DNA of 64,000 bases from NCBI GenBank assembly GCA_024742415.1, contig JANSYN010000003.1, forward strand, positions 248,001 to 312,000. Direction: 5' to 3'. Of the stretch, positions 48,688 through 58,202 are shown in pieces. Every line of letters starts with the position of its first letter. The first letter of the stretch is position 1. The stretch comes from Gammaproteobacteria bacterium. GTDB taxonomy: Bacteria; Pseudomonadota; Gammaproteobacteria; Pseudomonadales; Halieaceae. Under the pieces are notes generated by a model. It was not told the origin of the DNA. It made no database searches and saw only the letters and a list, made by a program, of their open reading frames with translations. Both the position numbers and the translations under genes were made by a program.

Positions 48688-48855
48688 GTGACGCTCCTGT
48701 GCATGTTAGCTGGCTGCGCGCGACAAGATGAAAGCTGTGCCGGTCCGCACGCAGCGCCCTGGTTAAGGTCCGCCTGACCTGCGCTGGCCAACGCATCGCA
48801 GTTGCCATGCAATACATCGGCGGCACTACACAGACGCACAGCACACCATCGTGAG

Positions 48856-50040
48856 TTAATCGAGTGCATCGACACGTTCAACAATTGTACCGTTGGCTGT
48901 TCCGCCTCCTTCGCAGATAGCCAGCAAGCCAAAGCGTTTGCCAGAGCGATGCAATTCGTGGATCAGGGTCGTCATGAGTTTGGCCCCCGTTCCACCCAGG
49001 GGGTGTCCCAGTGCCTGGGCACCGCCGTTGACGTTCAGCCGCGACAGATCGGCACCCAGCGCCCTGGCCCAGGATAAGGGAACGGAACCAAAGGCCTCAT
49101 TGACTTCGAACAGGTCAATGTCCTGCAGCGTAAGACCTGCAGTTGCGAGGACTTTCTCTGTTGCCGGAATCGGCCCTTCAAGCATGATGACGGGGTCTGA
49201 ACCAATCACGCTCATCGCTACAATGCGCGCCATCGGTTTGAGACCGAGGCGCTTGCAGGTAGCCTTGTTGGCAATCATGACCGCCGCTGCCCCATCGCAG
49301 ATCTGCGATGCATTTGCCGCCGTCAACAGGCCACCCTCCTGCATCGGTTGCAAGCCCGCTATCGCGCCCAGTGTGGCATCCATGCGAATGCCCTCGTCCT
49401 GGGTATGCCATTGTCGCGTCCCATCTTCCAGTTCGACTTCGATCGGTACGATCTCAGCGTCGAAGCGCCCCTCTTCGACCGCCCGCTTTGCCTTGACATG
49501 ACTATCAAGGGCGAAGGTATTGAGTTCTTCGCTGGTCAGCTCGTACTTCGCAGCCAGCATTTCAGCGCCGGCAAACTGGTTAAACTGCACACCGGGATAG
49601 CGCTGCGTCAGGCGCTCACCATAAGGCAGGCCATGATCTGCCTTGTAGCCGTCAACAATATTGGCGCCGATTGGCACCTGGCTCATACTTTCAACACCGC
49701 CGGCAATCACAATATCCTGAGTGCCAGACAATACAGCCTGCGCTGCAAAATGCATCGCCTGCTGCCCGGAACCACACTGGCGGTCTACGGTCGTTCCAGG
49801 TACCGCCTCACCGAGTACTGACGACAGACACACGTTGCGCGCGATGTTGCTCGATTGCGCTCCTACCTGCGAGACACAACCAAAAATGAGGTCATCGATT
49901 TCCTCTACGGCCACCCCACTACGCTCCACCAGCGCGTCAACCACCATAGCGCCCAGGTCGATTGGATGAACCGCAGACAAGCGGCCGTTTTTACGCCCGC
50001 CCGCACTGCGTACAGCGGCGACGATGTATGCATCTGTCAT
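48856..50040 (-). CDS. acetyl-CoA C-acyltransferase (thiolase)
   Basis: 394 residues with all thiolase catalytic elements: the acyl-accepting Cys in DRQCGSGQQAMHFAAQ, the His in GGAQALGHPLGGTGAKL and the second Cys in CEGGGTANGTIVE. AAGGA lies just upstream of the ATG. It could act in beta-oxidation of fatty acids or steroid side chains, or in the biosynthetic direction. No partner hydratase or dehydrogenase is adjacent. Confidence 0.9.
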   Translation of the reverse strand: MTDAYIVAAVRSAGGRKNGRLSAVHPIDLGAMVVDALVERSGVAVEEIDDLIFGCVSQVGAQSSNIARNVCLSSVLGEAVPGTTVDRQCGSGQQAMHFAAQAVLSGTQDIVIAGGVESMSQVPIGANIVDGYKADHGLPYGERLTQRYPGVQFNQFAGAEMLAAKYELTSEELNTFALDSHVKAKRAVEEGRFDAEIVPIEVELEDGTRQWHTQDEGIRMDATLGAIAGLQPMQEGGLLTAANASQICDGAAAVMIANKATCKRLGLKPMARIVAMSVIGSDPVIMLEGPIPATEKVLATAGLTLQDIDLFEVNEAFGSVPLSWARALGADLSRLNVNGGAQALGHPLGGTGAKLMTTLIHELHRSGKRFGLLAICEGGGTANGTIVERVDALD

Positions 50041-50084
50041 GGTTTTGCGTCCTTATTCATTGTGTGATGAGTCTGCCGGCAACA

Positions 50085-50348
50085 TCAGCCCGTAGCCTGC
50101 GCAGCCTTGACTTCGTTGACATGCAGAATGCCAAAGAAAAATACATTCACCAGGTGCACCGGCAGTGAGCCGCCAGCATTGCGACAAAATCCAAAGAAGA
50201 CCGCGACCTCAATGAGGTGCACCGCAGCCAGACCCAGCAGTATCCACAGGCTCCAGTCACCCACGGCACTGCCACCCTGCGTCAGGGCCAACAGCGCAAG
50301 CACGGCATATACGACAAGCATTATGATTTTTGCACGTGACATAGACAT
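50085..50348 (-). CDS. DUF1145 small membrane protein
   Basis: 87 residues with two hydrophobic helices (IIMLVVYAVLALLAL and LWILLGLAAVHLIEVAVFF) and the tail VNVFFFGILHVNEV that resembles DUF1145 proteins such as YhhL. AGGAG stands 3 bp before the first ATG and 9 bp before an in-frame ATG at 50342, which may be the true start. Function unknown. Confidence 0.75.
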   Translation of the reverse strand: MSMSRAKIIMLVVYAVLALLALTQGGSAVGDWSLWILLGLAAVHLIEVAVFFGFCRNAGGSLPVHLVNVFFFGILHVNEVKAAQATG

Positions 50349-50398
50349 CTACTCCTAATCAGTTGTTTTGGCGCTTTGACGCGCACGGAGACTCGCAG

Positions 50399-51145
50399 TT
50401 AAGACTGCACATACGCCTGCGCATCCAGCCGACGCATTTCGGTTTCTATCCAGTGTTCTACTTGCTGCATCAGCTCTTCAGGCTCCCTGCCTGCGGCAGA
50501 AATTGCCGGGCCGATGGAAACATCAATATTCCCCGGAATGAGCCAGAAAGAGCGGCGCGGCCAGCACCGTCCCGACGTCACCGCAATCGGCACGACTGAG
50601 GCACCGGTGGTTACGGCCAGACGCGTTGCCCCTGCCTTGTAGTTGCCCTGACTGCCACGCTCGGTGCGCGTGCCCTCCGGGAACATGATGATCCACTTCC
50701 CACGATCCATGAGCACCTCACCCTGTTCAGCCACCTTGGCCCAGGCCTCGGAACGATTGGAGCGATCGATATGAATCATACCCAGGCGTCCGATGCAACC
50801 ACCAAAGACCGGAATTCTCAGTAGCTCCTGCTTGAAAACATAGGCCAGCGGGTGGCTGGTCATGCTCGGGAAAAAGAACGTCTCCCATGTCGACTGGTGC
50901 TTGGGGCAGAGAATCGTGCGGCTCATGTCGTCCTCAGCCGGCAGGTTCTCCTCGCCGTGGACGGTATAGTCAACGCGGCCAACCCAACGCGCGACCACAA
51001 TCACGCCGCGCAGCCAGGGTACGGCAAACCACCACCACAGTTTGTTATCACTGACGAAGAAGGACGACAGGATCAGCCCCAACCCCATCGGGATAATGGA
51101 GAGTACGATCCATGCAAACACCAGCAGTGATCGAATCGCGTTCAT
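50399..51145 (-). CDS. plsC: 1-acyl-sn-glycerol-3-phosphate acyltransferase (PlsC family)
   Basis: 248 residues from the ATG at 51145, where GAGGTGG is upstream and the protein opens with a membrane helix (SLLVFAWIVLSIIPMGLG). The acyltransferase block I reads CPKHQSTWETFF, an H-x4-E in place of the usual H-x4-D. Block III is MFPEGTRTERG. It makes phosphatidic acid at the inner membrane. The gene symbol follows the family; other paralogues may exist in the genome. Confidence 0.82.
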   Translation of the reverse strand: MNAIRSLLVFAWIVLSIIPMGLGLILSSFFVSDNKLWWWFAVPWLRGVIVVARWVGRVDYTVHGEENLPAEDDMSRTILCPKHQSTWETFFFPSMTSHPLAYVFKQELLRIPVFGGCIGRLGMIHIDRSNRSEAWAKVAEQGEVLMDRGKWIIMFPEGTRTERGSQGNYKAGATRLAVTTGASVVPIAVTSGRCWPRRSFWLIPGNIDVSIGPAISAAGREPEELMQQVEHWIETEMRRLDAQAYVQS

Positions 51146-51273
51146 TTTCTTATGGCCCACCTCATTAACCCACGCATTAAACCAGAATGCGGGCCTCACC
51201 GGAAAGGTTGACACTGCGCACAGCCCGATTAACGGTTACCATCATACCTGTGAATCCCGATGTGAGGGCCGCA

Positions 51274-52233
51274 ATGGCAACGAAACAGGTTGAAGGGCTG
51301 CACTGCCTGGGACAGGGCGCCTACGCCTGGCTGGCGCCAGAGCCTGGCTGGGGCTGGAGCAACGCCGGCCTCATCGCCGATGGCGATGCCTCCCTGTTAG
51401 TGGACACCCTGTTTGATCTGTCGCTTACCGACCGCATGCTGCGCACCATGCGCGATGCAGAGCCGCGGGCAAAAAGCATCGGTACGCTGGTCAATACCCA
51501 TGCCAATGGCGATCACTGCCACGGCAACGAATTGATTGTTGGTGCCGATATCATCGCCTCAAGTGCCTCGGCGGCAGAAATGAGCGAGTTGCCCCCGGAA
51601 GCGATGGCGGCGCTGGTCGAGGCAGCGCATGACCTGGGCCCGGTCGGCGAGTACTTTCTGCACTGCTTCGGTCAGTTCACATTTAGCGGCATCACCCATA
51701 CGCCACCCACCCGAACCTTTGACGGTGAACTCGAACTGCAAGTGGGCGATAAGCCCATCCACCTCATTGAAGTGGGCCCGGCCCACACCCGCGGTGATGT
51801 GTTGGTCTATTCACCCAGGGACAAGGTTGTGTTCACCGGCGATATTCTTTTCATCGAAGGAACGCCGATCATGTGGCAGGGGCCCGTGGGCAACTGGATC
51901 AAGGCCTGCGAGCTGATAGAAGACATGGACGTGGATCTCATCGTACCCGGACACGGCCCGGTGACCGACAAGCACGGCGTGCATGCGGTAAAGCACTATC
52001 TGCAGTTCGTGCACGAGCAGGCGCGGCAACGTTACGACGCCGGCCTGAGCGCCCTCGAGGCCGCCAGGGACATCGAGCTGGCAGAGTATTCGGCCTGGTC
52101 CGATCCTGAACGCATTGCGGTCAACGTGGACTCCCTGTACCGCGAATTCAGCGCCAGCGACCAGGCCACAGATATTTTTGAGCTGTTTGCCCGCATGGCC
52201 GAACTGGCCGGCTTTACCGCCAAGCGCGAGTAG
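51274..52233 (+). CDS. metallo-beta-lactamase-fold hydrolase
   Basis: 319 residues from the ATG at 51274. The fold's metal motif appears as NTHANGDHCHGNEL, a His-x-Asn-x-Asp-His variant of HxHxDH with Asn where the second His usually stands. Further ligands lie in EVGPAHTRGDVLVY and LIVPGHGPVTD. Similar enzymes include hydrolases of acyl, lactone or thioester bonds. The substrate is not known. Confidence 0.82.
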   Translation: MATKQVEGLHCLGQGAYAWLAPEPGWGWSNAGLIADGDASLLVDTLFDLSLTDRMLRTMRDAEPRAKSIGTLVNTHANGDHCHGNELIVGADIIASSASAAEMSELPPEAMAALVEAAHDLGPVGEYFLHCFGQFTFSGITHTPPTRTFDGELELQVGDKPIHLIEVGPAHTRGDVLVYSPRDKVVFTGDILFIEGTPIMWQGPVGNWIKACELIEDMDVDLIVPGHGPVTDKHGVHAVKHYLQFVHEQARQRYDAGLSALEAARDIELAEYSAWSDPERIAVNVDSLYREFSASDQATDIFELFARMAELAGFTAKRE

Positions 52234-52336
52234 AACCGTGGTTAAACGGTGAAATTTCCGCTGTTTTCGCTGTACCTGCCGTGCGCGACCTCTATACTGA
52301 GAGGTTTGCCCAGTAGCGCAATTTACGGTTGGACGT

Positions 52337-52672
52337 TTGAAAAAGGTAGTCTCCAAAGCCGACATTCGCGCGTCGCTTGAACAGGAAATGCAGCGTTTTC
52401 TGGACAAGGGCGGCGAGGTCAACAAGGTACCCCAGGGGGTTTCCGGTAATCAGCCGGGAGATCCGCCCGCGTTCCTCAATCGCCGCCTGTTTGTTGAACC
52501 CAAAACAGAGCGCACACTGGTACCGGAGGTCGTCGCTGCCATCGAAGCGCGGCGCAAGGAACGCGTCACGCGCAAACCTGCGCACAAACGCAATCGACCG
52601 CACCGGCCACGCAAGCGCATTATCTACGACGATTTCGGCGAGCCCTTGCGCAAGGTCTGGGTCGAGGAATAG
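52337..52672 (+). CDS. small basic protein with a SutA-like motif
   Basis: 111 residues from TTG, with GGA about 4 bp upstream. The N-terminal part (KADIRASLEQEMQRFLDKGGEV, residues 8-28, then VPQGVSGNQPGDPP) is reminiscent of the FLSRGGKVQEI core of the Pseudomonas RNA-polymerase-binding factor SutA, a resemblance recalled from memory and not tested. The C-terminal part is rich in Lys and Arg (RKERVTRKPAHKRNRPHRPR). It could bind nucleic acid or RNA polymerase; function unproven. Confidence 0.65.
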   Translation: MKKVVSKADIRASLEQEMQRFLDKGGEVNKVPQGVSGNQPGDPPAFLNRRLFVEPKTERTLVPEVVAAIEARRKERVTRKPAHKRNRPHRPRKRIIYDDFGEPLRKVWVEE

Positions 52673-52817
52673 CCCGCCACAGCAGCGCACCCACACACAC
52701 TCACAACGCATCGGCACGCGGCCCCGTTTTCGCGCGCAGATAAATCGCTAAATACTATTGCATGCACCGCGACGCACCGCTACGTTTACACTCTTGACCC
52801 GTCACGGAGACTTCGCC

Positions 52818-53969
52818 TTGAGCAACACCATTACACCTTTCAAAGTCAGCATCGCCGACGCCGAGCTGAATGATCTCAAAGCACGCCTGGAATTGACGCG
52901 TTGGCCCGAGAAAGAACCCTGCGACGGCTGGCAACAAGGCATTCCCCTGGCCTACACGCGTGAGCTCGCAAAATACTGGGCCAATGACTACGACTGGCGC
53001 CGCTTTGAAAGCAAGCTCAATGGCTGGCCGCAGTTTGTCAGTACCGTCGAGGGTATCGACATTCACTTCATCCACCTGCGCAGCCCACACGACAACGCCC
53101 TGCCGCTGATTATGTCGCACGGCTGGCCAGGTTCTATCGTTGAATTCCACAAGGTAATCGATGCCCTGGCTGATCCCACCAGCTATGGCGGCAGCGCCGA
53201 AGACGCCTTCCACGTGGTGGTGCCCTGCCTGCCAGGCTATGGTTTTTCCGCCAAGCCTGCGACGACGGGCACGTCCGTCGAAAAGATTGCACGTATGTGG
53301 GGCCAGTTGATGGCACAGCTGGGTTACGACCGCTACGTCGCCCAGGGCGGCGATTGGGGCAGCATCATCACCCAGGCCATGGGAATCAGCGAAACCCAGC
53401 ACTGCGCGGGCATCCACGTCACCATGCCGCTGGTGGCACCTGACCCCGATACCATGAACGAGCTCACCGACAAGGAACAACAGGCACTGGTCGACATGGG
53501 GGCCTACGGCGATGTCGGCTCCGGTTACTCCAAGCAGCAATCGACCTATCCACAAACCCTGGGCTACGGCCTGGCCGACTCGCCCGTTGGACAAATGTCA
53601 TGGGTGGTTGAAAAGTTTTATATGTGGACAGACTGCGAACGCAATGGCACCCGCCACCCGGAGAACGTGCTGACGCGGGATGAGTTGCTCGACAACGTCA
53701 TGATGTACTGGCTCAACAATGCCGGTGCCAGTTCCGCGCGCTTGTACTGGGAAAGCTTTAATAGTCCCAACATGGATCCTATCGACATGCCGGTGAGCTG
53801 CTCGATATTTCCACGAGAAATTTTCCGCTCCAGCAAACGCTGGGCAGAAAAACGCTTCACGAACCTGGTGTACTGGAATGATCTTGACCAGGGCGGCCAC
53901 TTCGCTGCCCTGGAACAGCCCGAACTGTTTATCGAAGAGGTGCGCAAGGGCTTTCGACCGATGCGCTAG
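52818..53969 (+). CDS. epoxide hydrolase (alpha/beta hydrolase with EHN domain)
   Basis: 383 residues from the TTG at 52818, chosen because GGAGA lies 7 bp upstream and the protein then starts with the epoxide-hydrolase N-terminal domain (FKVSIADAELNDLKARLELT). The oxyanion motif is HGWPGS, the nucleophile Asp is in QGGDWGSIITQ, and the catalytic His is in DQGGHFAALEQPELF. It hydrolyses an epoxide to a diol. The similarity is to bacterial and juvenile-hormone-type enzymes. Confidence 0.9.
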   Translation: MSNTITPFKVSIADAELNDLKARLELTRWPEKEPCDGWQQGIPLAYTRELAKYWANDYDWRRFESKLNGWPQFVSTVEGIDIHFIHLRSPHDNALPLIMSHGWPGSIVEFHKVIDALADPTSYGGSAEDAFHVVVPCLPGYGFSAKPATTGTSVEKIARMWGQLMAQLGYDRYVAQGGDWGSIITQAMGISETQHCAGIHVTMPLVAPDPDTMNELTDKEQQALVDMGAYGDVGSGYSKQQSTYPQTLGYGLADSPVGQMSWVVEKFYMWTDCERNGTRHPENVLTRDELLDNVMMYWLNNAGASSARLYWESFNSPNMDPIDMPVSCSIFPREIFRSSKRWAEKRFTNLVYWNDLDQGGHFAALEQPELFIEEVRKGFRPMR

Positions 53970-54001
53970 GCACGCGCAACCGCATCACACCCGGCAAGGG
54001 C

Positions 54002-56077
54002 TCAGTCGTCGAACTCTTCGCTTGTGATCAAGCTGCTGCTGAACTGCGACGGTCCGCGCAGAGGCGCCTGATCGTCGCGCTTGCGCAAGTCATGCATTAT
54101 GGCTTCACCGCTTGGCTCGAGTTCATCCGACAGCAAACGCGCGTTCACTGGCATCAGAGTGGGCGGTGGGGCGCTGTCCAGATCCACTAGTGCATCGTCG
54201 TAATCCACGCCGTTAGCCGTAGGCTTGTTGCCGTTGACCGCACTGCCGCCGGGATGGGCCAGGGGTTTGCGCTGCACAGGCGGCACCGTGCGGACCGGTT
54301 CAGCTCGCCCGGCAGACCTGTCCTGAGGCGGTAACAGGTGCGGCTCGCGCGGCTCCAGCTCCAGCGACTCTGGATCCAGCAGCTCCACCTCATAGCCCTC
54401 GATCTTGGGTTCCGGGATGGATTCGCGCAGGGTTGGCGCAGGCGCCTGATCTACCTCAAACCTGGGCAGCTCATCCAGCGGAGGATTGGGAGACTGCTGC
54501 CCGGGGCCACGTTCTGCGACATCGATGTCGCTGGCTGCAGGCGGCAGTTCCGCGGCCGAGCGCTCCAGCGCGCTCTCTTCCACCACGCTGGACGTGTCCA
54601 ACGGTACTGGCGCCGTGGAGCTGGCCGGCACGGGCGCATCATAGAAGGGTCCAGCCGTGGCCCGACCGCCCGTGGCGCTGCCGATAAACGCGAGGTCCTG
54701 CAGCGGATCCTCCAATTCAGTCAGGCCATGCTGGGGCGGCGGGGCCGACCGCTGCGGCTGCGCCGCCTGGGCAATCTCTGCCAGCGTGCCGCCCGCTTCA
54801 GTGCCGTCCTGCGCACGGGTTACGTCGCGCAAGGTGCCGGTGCTATCAGGTATTTGGGTGGGGGGTATGCGTCGCTCCGGCGTGTGAGCAGCATCGCTAT
54901 CGGCAGGTTTGGCGTCCGCCCAGGCGCGCTTTGCCGCGGCCTCTGGATCTTTTGCTGCTGCGTCTGTGCTTGCGGCGCTCGCGGCGCCGACTTCAGCTTC
55001 AGCGTCTGGCTTAGCGCGCGGCGGTGGGTCAGGCACCAACCGTGGAAACCGCGCCAGGTTGGGTGTCTGCCCCGGTGCGGCGGACGTTTTGAAGGTATCC
55101 GGCGTCACCAGACTGGCCTGTTCGGCCAACGTCGACACCCCCTCGGGAGCGCGCGCGGCCAATTGCAGGGACCGTGTTGCCACGCTGGCGCGACTGCTGG
55201 CGGCGGCGGGCGCTGCTGTATCTGCCATCACGCGGTGCTCTGCGCCCAGGGAAGCACTCACCACGCCTGAAGCGCCGGCAGCACTGGCGGCACCAGCGGC
55301 CTGTGCCATCGGCAGGTATTGCTCGGCCTGTTCCTGTGGCAGATGTTCATCGTCGTCCTGCAGGCGTTCATCATGCTGGGCATCGCTGCTCATGGCACGC
55401 TGGCGCAGTACCTCACTGGCACAATCAGCCCACCGGCCAAAATGCGCCGACAGCGAAGGATCTGGCATGCGATGCTTGCGAAATTCACGCATGGCATTCA
55501 TAAAGCGCTGCTTGACGGCACGGTAGTAGTGAATGTGATCTTCGGTTTGCAGGGGTATGACATCCGCATCCCCGCGCACCAGTAACATCTGCGGCGGCAA
55601 CTGGCCCTGCAGGCTGTGCAGCAGATCCGCCATAAAGCACAGGCGAAACGCCGCGTTGAAGGTATCCTTTGCCTGCGTGTCACAGGGGATGTACAGGAAA
55701 TCGCCAAAATCAGAGTAGCCGCTGGTGCGCATGAGCAAGTTGACGTTGCCACTGAGGGGCCCCAGTGCAAGCATGCCGTTGACGATAAAATCGGCCCCGC
55801 TGCGCATGGCGTCCAGCGTGTCGGCACGCCTTCTTGCCTCGCTTTGCTGCCACGGGATGAGTACGACATCCCTGCCCTCTTCACGCAGGGTCTCGACCAT
55901 GTCGTCCTGGGGCAAGGCGTCGTCTACGGGCGCCTCAGTGCCGGCATCCGGCAGGATCCCGTGGTCAGGATTTTCGAGGGTCAGGCGCTCCATCCACAGG
56001 GCAAAAGGTGACTCCCTGAAGAGCAAAAAATCATTTGGCGTGTACGTGACGGCCTGATCGACCTTGTAGCGATACAT
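54002..56077 (-). CDS. large protein with a degenerate RecB/Cas4-like nuclease domain and long disordered tail
   Basis: 691 residues from the ATG at 56077 (GGAA upstream); the frame continues to 56224 but without support. Residues 10-225 follow the layout of TM0106-type RecB-like proteins: TYTPNDFLLF, MRSGADFIVNG, a core strand, FRLCFMADLLHSLQG, HYYRAVKQRF. The catalytic positions look replaced: the ADFL-type Asp by Asn113 (GNVNLL), and the DTK-type motif by DTQ at 133-135. Only one Cys (219) remains where Cas4-like proteins have a cluster. Residues about 225-691 are Ala/Pro/Glu-rich and probably disordered. Function unknown. Confidence 0.75.
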   Translation of the reverse strand: MYRYKVDQAVTYTPNDFLLFRESPFALWMERLTLENPDHGILPDAGTEAPVDDALPQDDMVETLREEGRDVVLIPWQQSEARRRADTLDAMRSGADFIVNGMLALGPLSGNVNLLMRTSGYSDFGDFLYIPCDTQAKDTFNAAFRLCFMADLLHSLQGQLPPQMLLVRGDADVIPLQTEDHIHYYRAVKQRFMNAMREFRKHRMPDPSLSAHFGRWADCASEVLRQRAMSSDAQHDERLQDDDEHLPQEQAEQYLPMAQAAGAASAAGASGVVSASLGAEHRVMADTAAPAAASSRASVATRSLQLAARAPEGVSTLAEQASLVTPDTFKTSAAPGQTPNLARFPRLVPDPPPRAKPDAEAEVGAASAASTDAAAKDPEAAAKRAWADAKPADSDAAHTPERRIPPTQIPDSTGTLRDVTRAQDGTEAGGTLAEIAQAAQPQRSAPPPQHGLTELEDPLQDLAFIGSATGGRATAGPFYDAPVPASSTAPVPLDTSSVVEESALERSAAELPPAASDIDVAERGPGQQSPNPPLDELPRFEVDQAPAPTLRESIPEPKIEGYEVELLDPESLELEPREPHLLPPQDRSAGRAEPVRTVPPVQRKPLAHPGGSAVNGNKPTANGVDYDDALVDLDSAPPPTLMPVNARLLSDELEPSGEAIMHDLRKRDDQAPLRGPSQFSSSLITSEEFDD

Positions 56078-56252
56078 AGTTTCCAGCCTGTTGCCCCAAA
56101 ACTGCCTGAAAACAGCGTAAGTCGCATTTCTACTTATGCCGTTTATGTATTTATATCGGAATGGCCCGCCACTGTAAACGCTACGACCAATAAAGTAGCC
56201 CGAGCGGTGTTCTTGCAGCCGCAATCACCTAAAAAATGACCGCGACTGATGG

Positions 56253-57974
56253 TTACCGACGCTGATAGATGGTTGCGCCGCCAACGATGGTGCGATCCAC
56301 CTTCAAAGCGCGCATGTTGATTGGGTCCTCCAGTGGATTCCCGGACAGCACCACCAGGTCGGCATACTTGCCGGGCTCAAGCGAACCCCGGTTGTCCTCC
56401 TGGAAAATCTGCCAGGCAGCATCAATGGTTACAGATCGCAGCGCTTGCATCACACCAATACTTTGCTGCGGCCCCAACACGTCACCACCATAGGTGATGC
56501 GGTGTACCTGGCTCCACACCGCCTGCAGCGGCTCCATCGGTACAACCGGCGTGTCCAGGTGCGAGGTGAAGCGCACCCCGTACTGCAGCGCCCATGCCGC
56601 CGGACTGATCGTTGCCGCCCGTTGTGGACCCATAAAAATATCGCGGTGACGATCACCCCAATACCAGGTGTGGGCACTGAAGAAACTCGGCGTGACGCCC
56701 AGGGCCTGCATGCGTTGGATCTGGTCTTCGCGCGCCATCTGCGCATGGATGATAATCAGGCGCGGGTCTACGACCGGCCGCTGGCGCTGCGCGGCCTCAA
56801 ACGCATCGAGAATATCCTCGATAGACTGATCGCCGTTGCCGTGAATGGCCATCTGGTAACCGGCCGCATGCAGGGCGGCCACCTTCTCAAAAAGCGCATC
56901 ACGACTGATCGTTGGGTAACCGGCATACTCGGCATCGCCCTTATAGGGCGTGTAATACGGACGACTGAGATAACCGGTGTAACCCTGAATACTGCCATCA
57001 GCAATCAGTTTCACGGGGCCCACCAGCAGCTTGTCGGTGGTGTATTTGCCCGCATCGAAATCGCCGCTGAGCAGCGCGTCATAGAACGCGATCTCGGCGG
57101 GAAATATCACCAGCCGCTGATGCACCATTCCCAGTTTGCTGAACAATGCCAGGCCGCTTGCCAGTTGCTGGTCAACCCCGCCCGACTGCGCGGTCGTCAC
57201 GCCCCGGGCGGAGTAATCCTGTGCTGCGGCCTTGACCATGCGGAACACGTCCAGCAGCGGCATGTCCTGCGCCTTCAGCAGTAAATCCATGCGCGCGTTT
57301 TCTTCCAGCAATCCGTTGGGCTCCGCAGAACCTGCCTGCCGCCCGATGACGCCGCCAGGAGGATCCGGCGTTGCAGCGGTAATACCCACCAACTCCAGGG
57401 CCGCGCTATTGGCAACCACCATATGACCAGAGACATGAATGGCCACCACGGGGTGTTCGCTCGACACGCTGTCCAGCTCAGCTCGCGTGGGGTGACGCTG
57501 CTCTTCAAGCAACGTGTCGTCATAGCCCCAGCCCACCACAAACTCACCGGGCTCTCGTTGCCTGGCCAGCTCACGCAGGGCATCCAGCACCTGCGGGATG
57601 GTCGTGTGGGTGCCAATCGGTGGGCTGTTGAGGTCGGCATTCACACTCATCATGCCAGAGCCGGGGAAGTGCCCGTGGGCATCAATGAAACCCGGCAGCA
57701 AGGTGCGCCCCTTGAGGTCAAACACCAGGGTAGTGTCATCCACCAGTGACATGATGTCGTCGGTTGTACCCACGGCCTCAATCCGATCACCGCGCGCAGA
57801 GAGTGCCTGCGCAATGCGGTTGCTGGCGTCCATGGTCAGCACCGTGCCATTGATAAACACCTGGTGCTCAGGCGCCGGCGGCGTACGAGTGGCTATTTGG
57901 AACAACACACCCAGCCCTGCGACCAGGGCGAGCACTATAAGTATTGCGGTCTTCCAGTTCATACTGAATGGCAT
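56253..57974 (-). CDS. YtcJ-like amidohydrolase with N-terminal membrane anchor
   Basis: 573 residues of amidohydrolase family 3. An N-terminal hydrophobic helix (AILIVLALVAGLGVLFQIA) suggests export or anchoring in the inner membrane. Metal-ligand motifs are LPGFIDAHGHFPGSG, and later LIADGSIQGYTGYLS and AIHGNGDQSIEDIL. The C-terminus LEPGKYADLVVLSGNP is standard for the family. A second ATG four codons in (57962) is also possible. Substrate unknown. Confidence 0.87.
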   Translation of the reverse strand: MPFSMNWKTAILIVLALVAGLGVLFQIATRTPPAPEHQVFINGTVLTMDASNRIAQALSARGDRIEAVGTTDDIMSLVDDTTLVFDLKGRTLLPGFIDAHGHFPGSGMMSVNADLNSPPIGTHTTIPQVLDALRELARQREPGEFVVGWGYDDTLLEEQRHPTRAELDSVSSEHPVVAIHVSGHMVVANSAALELVGITAATPDPPGGVIGRQAGSAEPNGLLEENARMDLLLKAQDMPLLDVFRMVKAAAQDYSARGVTTAQSGGVDQQLASGLALFSKLGMVHQRLVIFPAEIAFYDALLSGDFDAGKYTTDKLLVGPVKLIADGSIQGYTGYLSRPYYTPYKGDAEYAGYPTISRDALFEKVAALHAAGYQMAIHGNGDQSIEDILDAFEAAQRQRPVVDPRLIIIHAQMAREDQIQRMQALGVTPSFFSAHTWYWGDRHRDIFMGPQRAATISPAAWALQYGVRFTSHLDTPVVPMEPLQAVWSQVHRITYGGDVLGPQQSIGVMQALRSVTIDAAWQIFQEDNRGSLEPGKYADLVVLSGNPLEDPINMRALKVDRTIVGGATIYQRR

Positions 57975-58202
57975 CCAATGTGAGTGCTGGCGTCTATGGG
58001 CGCCAGCGACAATAAAAACTCAAGGGCTGTTACGCGTGGAAACGCGTCGCCGGCCACAGGGGTGGCATTGGCTTCGACGCCTGCAGTGGCCGTTGTTGAG
58101 CGCAGCGCCTGCACGCATACCTGGCACCTCCCGCGCGCATGCGCCGGCTGCCACCTGCAGGCCAGCCAGCACAGCATCAACACCGGCCAGGCCAGGACCC
58201 GG

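Noticed and set aside
56078..56224. 49-residue N-terminal extension of the nuclease-like protein
   Set aside because: No ribosome site, and the domain begins cleanly after the ATG at 56077.
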